Shown here piece by piece: positions 57,141 to 64,000 of a stretch of 64,000 bases of DNA (its first letter is position 1; each line of letters begins with the position of its first letter). The stretch spans positions 49,835,000 through 49,898,999 of the forward strand of contig NC_080079.1 of NCBI RefSeq assembly GCF_949987535.1, given 5' to 3'. The position numbers and the translations under genes are program-made. The notes under the pieces are model-generated. The model was not told where the DNA came from, ran no database searches, and saw only the letters and a list, made by a program, of their open reading frames with translations. This DNA is from Balaenoptera acutorostrata. Taxonomy: Eukaryota; Chordata; Mammalia; Artiodactyla; Balaenopteridae.

Positions 57141-58964
57141 GCAGTATGGCGAGGAGCTGCATGAAGCTGGAAAGGACAGGCCAGTTCTGAAAAGGACACG
57201 GCAGCTGCTCCCTTCTGGGCTGCGGGCAGGTGGACTCTGGCTACAGGTGAAGAAGGTCAAGGCAGGCCTACTCAGTTTTCCGGGGCATGGTGGTGAGTGA
57301 AACCCCAAATCAGTGCCTTGGCATCCTCTCCCTGTCAGCAGCTGTAGGTCACCAAGGTGACCAAATTCAGCTCCGACAGTGCTGTAGCCCCAGGCCCCGG
57401 GGGTTTAGGGAAGAGTATCAGGAAAGAGACAGCAAAGGAATTCACAAAAGAAAGGTGCAAGCACTTATTTCTTATCCTTCCTCAAATTGAACCCTTTATT
57501 GCATCCTTCCCCAAGATTAAACATATTCTCCTAATTAATAGTCCACTACAGATCATCTTCTAAACCCCTGACATTTCAGAACGGAAAGTCTCTCTGAGAT
57601 CTTCTCATCAACTCCTCATTTTAATGATGAGAGAGAAGTGAGGCTCAGAAAGGAGAAAGGAGTTAGTGACAAAAACAAGATGACAACGCCATGTTTCGTC
57701 ATCCAGGCTCTTCCATATTTATTGATGCACAAGTCATTGCTTCAATGCAGAAGTTAAGGATGCTGGGAGGAAAGAACAAGGTTTCAGGATGGTGGGATAA
57801 TAGAGAGGAGTGATGTCAGGAGAATTCTTAAACTAGCAGGAAAGGAAAATGATGACATCTGCGAGTATTTCCCACGTATCCCCATCCATGTGATGGATCC
57901 ATGCTTGGAGGAAAGAAGGAAGGGAAAGTGCACCGCGAGGAAATCACAAGACTTGAGTGCAAGCTCTAAGTCTGCAAGTTACCCCCAGGGTGATATCAGA
58001 GGAGCTGCAGCTCATTTCAGCATCTTGGCTTTCCTCTGTCACATGGGAAGAAGTGGGCCAGCAGTGGAGGGCCACATTCGGGTTAGAGAGTGACCTCAAA
58101 GGTTGTCCCAGCCTCACCGTCACCATCACAGAGGCTGGAAACAGGTTGATGGGATGGAGGGAGCCAGACCTCCTTCTGGCTCAGTGAGAGGCAAAGGAAT
58201 CACCGCCAAGGCCGTTTCTTCCCCTCCCTCCTGCCCCTGCGGTGCCCACACCGTGGCTGACTCCACAGACCCACAGACCCCTGCACCTCCCTGTCTGGCC
58301 GGGAGCAGCCAGCTGGCCACCGACGTGTTTTTCCCCACGGCCATGGGCCCGGGGGGTGACTCACAGCTGGCAGGCCTCTGGCCCGGTGTTATTTTGAGAT
58401 CCGGCTCTGTGATGGGCTCATGTGACAGCTTTGTTCTCCCAGGCCCTTTTGATTTGTGAATCTCCCTTTGTGGCTCGTGGGGGATGCCCGGGCCCTGCTG
58501 TTTCTGGGCTCCAGCGTCCCCCTTGGCTGGGCAGGCCAGGGCAGCTGCAGTGAGGGTGGCAGACAGAGGGCGGGAGCAGCAGGGCCCAGAGTTGAGCAGC
58601 CGCTGGCTTGGGCAGCTCGGGGCTTCACTTCCAGGCAGCATGGAGCTGAGTGGGTGGTCGTAGAAGAATGATAAGTGCCTGCTCAGAGCCAGTTCTGAAT
58701 GGCTGGATCACAAACCACAGGGCTGGACAAGGGCTGCCCTGCTGTGCTTGGGCCTCGTCCCAGAGCTCTCCGCAGCGTCTGTGAGGCTCGGGCTGGACCC
58801 CAGAGAAGCCGCCGGGGACTCACGGGGCAGCCAGCCCTTGGGAAAGAGCACTTGGGGCCTGGGAGGGCTCTGCTAGCCAGAAAAGACTCCAGGCCTGTCA
58901 GATGACGTCTATGGGACCCCATTTGTGGCACTTAACGTCAAGGCAGGCAATGTTACAGAGCAGA
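57141..58964. other. GC-rich stretch without recognised genes
   Basis: A weak minus-strand MIR trace at 57600-57680. A 171-codon open frame (58126-58641, -) in GC-rich DNA has no recognised motif. An AP-1-like TGACTCA occurs at about 58358. Confidence 0.4.
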
Positions 58965-59163
58965 GAGAACGGCAGAGCCAAGGACAACTGGGTGCCAATC
59001 CCAGCTCTGCTCCCAGCTGGTGCTAAGACCTTGGGACCGTTACTGAACTTCTAATCTCTCACCTGTAAAATAGAATTCTAAGACCCTCTCTGAGCTGTGA
59101 AAGGTTTAACTGAGCTATAACACATACAGATGTGCTCAGCATTGTATCTGTTTGGTAAATGCA
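58965..59163 (+). mobile_element. MIR, nearly full length
   Basis: 'gtgccaatcccagctctgct', 'gaccttgggaccgttactga', 'acttctaatctctcacctgt', 'aaaatagaattctaagaccc', 'gtttggtaaatgcag'. Confidence 0.8.
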
Positions 59164-59164
59164 G

Positions 59165-59208
<44 letters not shown>
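59164..59208 (+). repeat. (CA)n microsatellite
   Basis: About 21 uninterrupted CA units, next to the 3' end of the MIR. Confidence 0.97.
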
Positions 59209-59209
<1 letters not shown>

Positions 59210-60884
59210 CCTGCCTCTTTCTGCCATCCGTGGGGTAGGGAAGGCTTGTTCTCAGTTGCTGCCTGGCTAGGTGTCCCCTGCATCCTCATGATTCCATGAA
59301 TCCTTCCTGAAATTGATGCATTCCCAGGTCGCTGAGGGCCAGTCTCCAGCCACCTGAGTGGAGGCAGCTGAATTCACACACACCTCCTGACTGCTGACTT
59401 GCCACACCAGCTCAGTGGACGCTTCAGTCAACAGGGCCTTTTTTGGCAGCTACAAATTTCATGGTTACAGGTGTTCCTTATAGCTAGACAGTCAACTTCC
59501 ATAGGGCAAAGCCTCCTACAGAAGGAGGAAAATGCAGACCCAGGACACGGCTTGCTGATTGAAAGAAGGAGAAGGAGGGAACCAAGGAGCTTTGTGCATC
59601 CTGCAAGGTGTGACTCGCCCTGGAGTTTCAGGGTCTCAGCCTCAAGGCCTCCACCACCTGGAGGAGACGGCATGAGAGGCACATCTTATGATGCCCGTGT
59701 CTGGGTTGGAAGGGGGCTTATGTGCCCTCCTGCCCAAACCCCATGCGGTGATGCACATACACACTGATGGCTAGACCAGCTTCCACTGGGACCCCACCGG
59801 GACAGGCGTTCACTCCCCTTTAGGCAGCTCACTGCATCAGCAAGGCCTCCAAATAGTGAAACCCTGCCCAGTGTAGCTTATACCAATTGATCCTTATTCC
59901 ACTGTCTGGGGCTATACAATACAGATTTGCTCCTCCTTCCTCAAGACAAGCTGATGACACTCTGCAGATTCCGTGAGTCTTCTCATCACAAAACCCATAA
60001 ACCACTGACCCGCCTTTCCTTTCAGGGAATAGTTCCAAGAGCCCCATTCTCTTCTGCTTTCCCTAGGAAAGAACAAATGCACCATCAGCTTTACACTGAA
60101 ATAAGAGGGCACCGAGGACGCTTCCAGGGAGCCGGCACTGACGACTCTCCCCTGGGCCACGTCTCCTTGAAGATCTCTTTAAAGGCCTGGGTCCCCTCCC
60201 CCTGGAGCCCGGGGAGCAATCTTCGGTCCTGCCCAGGGCTGGCGGCCGACCAGGCTGTCTGAGAGCCTCACCCTCACCCGCAATGATCGCAGTTTTAATC
60301 CGGTAACTCTCAGCTTTTCCATCAGAATTCAGAGGGCAATAATAGTAACTGTTTGCTTGTAAAGTGCTTGGAGCTCAGAGGAGAAAAGGTGTCAGACAAG
60401 TGTGAAATGTTATTACTGGCACAGGCCAGAGAACAGAATGGAAATTCACCAGCAGAAAGTAGGAACTCAGAGGAAGCCATTCGTCACCTCCTCTGAACAA
60501 ATGGATACAGGAAAGGGGGTCTCCCCTCTGCAGCCAGGCACACCCCAGGTCAACCAGAGGGGCTGGAGGAGAGGCAGGTGAGCCCAAAGGAAAGTCCCGC
60601 TCTCTGGTGTCAACATCACCGAACTCATTTAATAGACATGCCTTCAGCCTGAAGACTTGCTCTCCATTGCACACTCTAGGAGGCTGCCAGCTCAGCCCAG
60701 GTACCCAGAGCCTGCAGGCAGCCAGTTCAATCAGAGAAGAAGCCTCCTGGAGAAAGGGGCCATTGTACCCACCATCTGGAAGAACAAACCTGGTTTTCAA
60801 ACAGGGATGCGCGGGGAAGATGGAGCAAGTCAGCATGTGTGACACAGAGACAGACAGTAGAACAGACGCCTTTGGACATACAGA
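59209..60884. other. Stretch without recognised features
   Basis: A possible MIR trace at 60290-60420. A 174-codon open frame (60375-60899, -) is without recognised motif. Confidence 0.4.
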
Positions 60885-61375
60885 TAATTCAACAAACAAA
60901 AGAAATTTTAAAAACTCTAATTAGTACTCTCAGAAGTTCAGGAAGATTGTACATTCATAAAAGAATATTCTGGGGAAAAATATCTTCTTAGACCCTTAAA
61001 ATGTGATCTACCATTCCGTGTCCCCAAAATAGTCATCAGCAAATGAACCAAAAAATAAAGTGAAGGAAATCTGCCAGAACATAGAACAGAAAGACATGGA
61101 GAAGGAACTCTCAATGGAAATGACCCATGCATCCTATTAGGATGAGTGAAAAAAATACCATATAACATTTTAAAACATGAAAGATAAAGAGAAAATCATA
61201 AACACTGAGAGAGAAAACAGAATCACCTATAAATGAATGAAAATCGCATTGGCATTTCGTTAACAAAAATTGTTGGATACATGGGAGATTTTAACATATA
61301 CCATGTTCCTAGATGGGAAGACTTCATATTCTAAAGATACCAATCCTCCTCAAATGAACTCAAGTGTCAGATTAT
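60885..61375 (+). mobile_element. Old L1/HAL1 mosaic fragment
   Basis: 'agaacatagaacagaaagac', 'acataccatgttcctagatgg' -like blocks ('ccatgttcctagatgggaag', 'acttcatattctaaagatac') resemble the ORF2 region at 20960-21010. The first half resembles ORF1-type sequence, so an internal deletion joined the two. Confidence 0.55.
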
Positions 61376-61467
61376 TCTCCCTGACTCCTGACAGCTAAAG
61401 TTTGTCACTTTAGGACTTTGAACCTGGAACCAGTACTGCAAAGAATCAGAAGATGGTTCCAAATTCT

Positions 61468-61577
61468 AGTGGTGGTGGTGATGGAGATGGTGGTGGAGGT
61501 GTTGGTAGCAGTGGAGCTCATAGCACTGGGGCTGATGGTGGTGGTAGGGATGGTGGTGGGTGATGATGATGGAATGG
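61468..61577 (+). repeat. GTG/GAT-rich low-complexity repeat
   Basis: Imperfect (GTG/GAT)n, for example 'ggtggtggtgatggagatgg' and 'gatggtggtggtagggatgg'. Confidence 0.8.
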
Positions 61578-61639
61578 TAGCAACCAGTACCAGGGTCTGG
61601 GAGAGATGATGGCAGCAGAGTCAAGAGAACTGTTTCTTG

Positions 61640-61875
61640 ACAGCAAGCATCCAGGGGCAAGGGCACCAGTGGCACCAACGGTCCTGAGGATATCATTTCT
61701 CTGTGTTCTTGGTTCTTCAGCCTCCCCCTAATCTGACCTTCTTTCCAAAGCTTGTTTCCAAACACCCACTCCTTTCACTAAGCTATTCAGTATCCTTCTA
61801 ATAAATCTCTTTTCTGCCTAAGTTAAATAACATTTGTTTCTATTGCTTGCAACAAAGAACACCAACTGGCACAAA
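61640..61875 (+). mobile_element. LTR-like 3' end
   Basis: AATAAA at 61800-61805 in 'tctaataaatctcttttctg', followed about 60 bases later by 'ctattgcttgcaacaaagaa' and 'caccaactggcaca'. This is the layout of an ERV-type LTR end. Confidence 0.45.
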
Positions 61876-61879
61876 GAAT

Positions 61880-62545
61880 TTTCTAATCTTGAGAAAGAAC
61901 AGGCTTTTATAAGCAAGGCATGGAAGCAGAAATATTATTTTGAAAATAAAAGACTGACTAACTGAATCACAAAGCTTTTAACAATCCAATAGAAAAAGTG
62001 ACACATCATAGATGAAGAGGAAAGATTGATATAAATATGATAAGATGTTCAGTCTCCCTAGTAATCAAGTAACTGCAGATTAAAATGACAGAATACTTTT
62101 GCGCTTCTGGTTAGCAAAAAAGATAAATTATACGTAACATCCAAGGTGTAAGAGGGTGGGAAAAATGCACTGGGGAAAACAAAAAAGAATTACTTTGACT
62201 GGAAAGTTAATGATATCTCCCAATACTTGACGTGGGAATTTCTTCTCCTCAAAAATGTTATTTCGAAATATTTATCCTATAAAAATACTTGCACAAAACA
62301 CACAGATATTAATAGCTGGGTTATTTTTGAGTCAAAAATTATAGATAACCTAAGTATCACCAACAGGGGCATGGTTAAACAAAATATGGGAAACACAGGA
62401 GGAATACAATGAGTTCAATTTATCTTTAATGATCTAGACGACTCCTTAGTGTATTTAGTGAAAAAAAAAAAAGCAATTGAAAAACAGTCTATATGGTATG
62501 ATTCAATTTCTGCTTTTAAAATTTTTTTAAGTTGCAAAAAGGAGG
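61880..62545 (+). mobile_element. Old L1 3'-end fragment
   Basis: 'gatgttcagtctccctagta', 'cagattaaaatgacagaata', 'aaatatttatcctataaaaa', 'taggggcatggttaaac' -like wording ('caacaggggcatggttaaac') and 'gtgaaaaaaaaaaaagcaat' fit an old L1 3' region. Stops throughout. Confidence 0.65.
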
Positions 62546-63599
62546 CTAAGGTCATGTTTTTTTTCTTATACACCTCTGTAACAAGTAATACCATAAAATG
62601 ATCATGTTCTATTTTTGCAATTTCTCAGCAAAACTAAAAGTAGAAAGAAATGCAGTCAACAGGAATATCCCTTGAGGGATAAATCACCAGGAGGGTTCTC
62701 TATTGTCATGTGTCATTGTGAGCCTGCTGTGAATAGGCTGGGTGAGGGATGGGTCTTCTGCTGTGTCCTATGCCTTCCCGCCGGGGTAGTTGGAAGAGGC
62801 AGAAGAGGTGCCTGGTTTTATCTTATGGTCTCAGAAAAATTCCTTTGGAGTCTAGGTCAAGCTAAAGAAGGAACACCGAAAAGAGCGATCGTTAACTGTG
62901 CTTAAGAACTGCCCGGGTCCCTTAATGTTCCATCAGAGGAGTGAAATTAACTAGAAGGAAAGCCCCCCATGCAATAAACGGAATCACAGACAGATGAAAA
63001 GATGTTTGCTTGACCCAGTAAGTACAGTATACTGTGCCCACAGCACATGCTGATAGACTACTACCAGGAGGCTGCCTATGTTTTGCAGCCTAAAGTCTCT
63101 TTGATTTATGGAGCCAAAGTAAATGACAGGCAGGGCCAATAAAAATTCTTTAGAGATTCAGGCTTACTTTCCATTCCATTTCGTAGAGGAGGTGAAAAGA
63201 CGTGCATGCATGTAATGGGACTTAGTGAAACTCATGAACCGCGAATGGGACACTCGTTCATCGGTGTCCAGGGTATTTCTGTTGTCAGAAGGGGACTTCC
63301 GGCCAGGGCGGGTCCTGAGGCAGGAGCATAGCTCCATCTGGGGGTGGTCTGAGTTAGATAAACATTTTGTCTGCTGCTGGGAGTCCACTGGGCAGGCTCA
63401 GGGGGACCAGAGGAGCAGGCTTGTCCAAGAACTGGGTTCCTGAAAAGCGTGATCCACAGCCCCTGTTCCCACTGGGTCGGCTTGCCTTTCAAAAGAACCT
63501 GGAGGACAATGTCCTTAAGAGAAGTGAGTGTTTTCATGAGTGAATGAATGATCTATCCCTTCCCTAAGTTGAACCCTCACACAAAGCCTGAGAGGAAAT
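62546..63599. other. Stretch without recognised features
   Basis: Nothing recognised. Confidence 0.4.
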
Positions 63600-63770
63600 A
63601 CCCACTGAAAGTTGTGAGAGGTAGTGGGCTTGTGTGTGAGATGGATTTGGGTTCAAACCATATTTGTGAGTAACTCTGGGTAAGTCACTTCTCTGAACCT
63701 TGTTTGTTTCTTCTGTTAAATGGGCACGATACCATCTTCTTCATAGGACTGGTATTCATATCAACTGACA
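63600..63770 (+). mobile_element. MIR
   Basis: 'gatggatttgggttcaaacc', 'gtaactctgggtaagtcact', 'tctctgaaccttgtttg', 'ttaaatgggcacgataccat'. Confidence 0.78.
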
Positions 63771-63771
63771 T

Positions 63772-64000
63772 ACTGTGTTAGTTTGCTGGGGCTGCCATTA
63801 ACAGAGAGCCACAAACTGGGGAGCTCAAACAACAGAAATCTACTGTCTCACAGTTCCATCAAGGGAGGCCTGAGCTGGACAGAGGCCTAAAGCTTGATCT
63901 AAGGAGGCTAGAAGCTACAGATCAAGGTGTTAGCAGGCTGGGTTCCTGCTGGAGGCTATGAGGGAAAGTCTGTTCCGTACCTCTCCTCCGCCTTCTGGCG
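63772..64000 (-). mobile_element. MaLR-type LTR, cut by window end
   Basis: 'tgtgttagtttgctggggct', 'gccattaacagagagccaca', 'tactgtctcacagttccatc', 'gatcaaggtgttagcaggct'. The remainder lies beyond the window. Confidence 0.78.

Noticed and set aside
58126..58641. 171-codon open frame on the - strand
   Set aside because: It lies in GC-rich DNA where stops are rare and overlaps several frames on both strands. The product is Pro/Ser/Ala-rich with no motif.
60375..60899. 174-codon open frame on the - strand
   Set aside because: No recognised motif. An overlapping + strand frame is of similar quality, and the + strand sequence has no gene-like features.

Overview
This is a 64 kb piece of a mammalian nuclear genome. 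Five copies of a tRNA-derived SINE, with B-box-like promoters and conserved gggaagccc / gggcttccct heads, are of the CHR type known from cetartiodactyls. I see no BovB or Bov-A element. Together with the L1 type this suggests a whale or dolphin (or hippo-like relative); that is an inference from repeats only. I found no cellular exon, RNA gene, CpG-island promoter or CRISPR. The window looks intergenic or deep intronic.

The dominant feature is a young LINE-1 on the + strand at 17428-23094. It has an intact ORF1 (301 codons) and an intact ORF2 (1272 codons), with all recognisable endonuclease, reverse transcriptase and Cys-domain key residues in place. It is bounded by a perfect 15-bp target site duplication (17413-17427 and 23095-23109). 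Between the normal L1 3' end and the poly(A), inside the duplication, lies a six-copy array of an 82-bp unit (22610-23082). The simplest reading is that the L1 transcript ran past its own weak end and carried a flanking minisatellite along (3' transduction). The 5' UTR is cut to about 167 bp but keeps a perfect 14-bp CTCF core-consensus match just upstream of ORF1. ORF1 (RNA-binding chaperone) and ORF2 (nickase plus reverse transcriptase) would act together in retrotransposition.

The rest is layered old repeat debris. Left part (1-17 kb): CHR SINEs at 1-221, 4507-4638, 6192-6529 and 12859-13214; several LTRs including a nested LTR > L1 > SINE stack at 6126-7416; L2 and MIR fragments; one exact 38-bp tandem duplication. 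Middle (23-45 kb): AT-rich single-copy sequence, an LTR split by a SINE with a 28-T tail (25535-26187), MaLR-type LTRs, old L1 fragments, a palindromic DNA-transposon relic (34806-34993), a MER5-like hAT relic, an exact 35-bp tandem duplication and a compound TA/GA microsatellite. Right part (45-64 kb): more GC-rich, with two MLT1-type LTRs, many MIRs, an old L1 3' fragment (55930-57140), L1 mosaics at 60885-62545 and a MaLR LTR running off the end.

Repeat family names are from recognition by eye, not a database search. Edges of old repeats are approximate, typically within tens of bases. Stretches described as having nothing recognised may hold diverged repeats or conserved regulatory DNA that cannot be seen without alignment.
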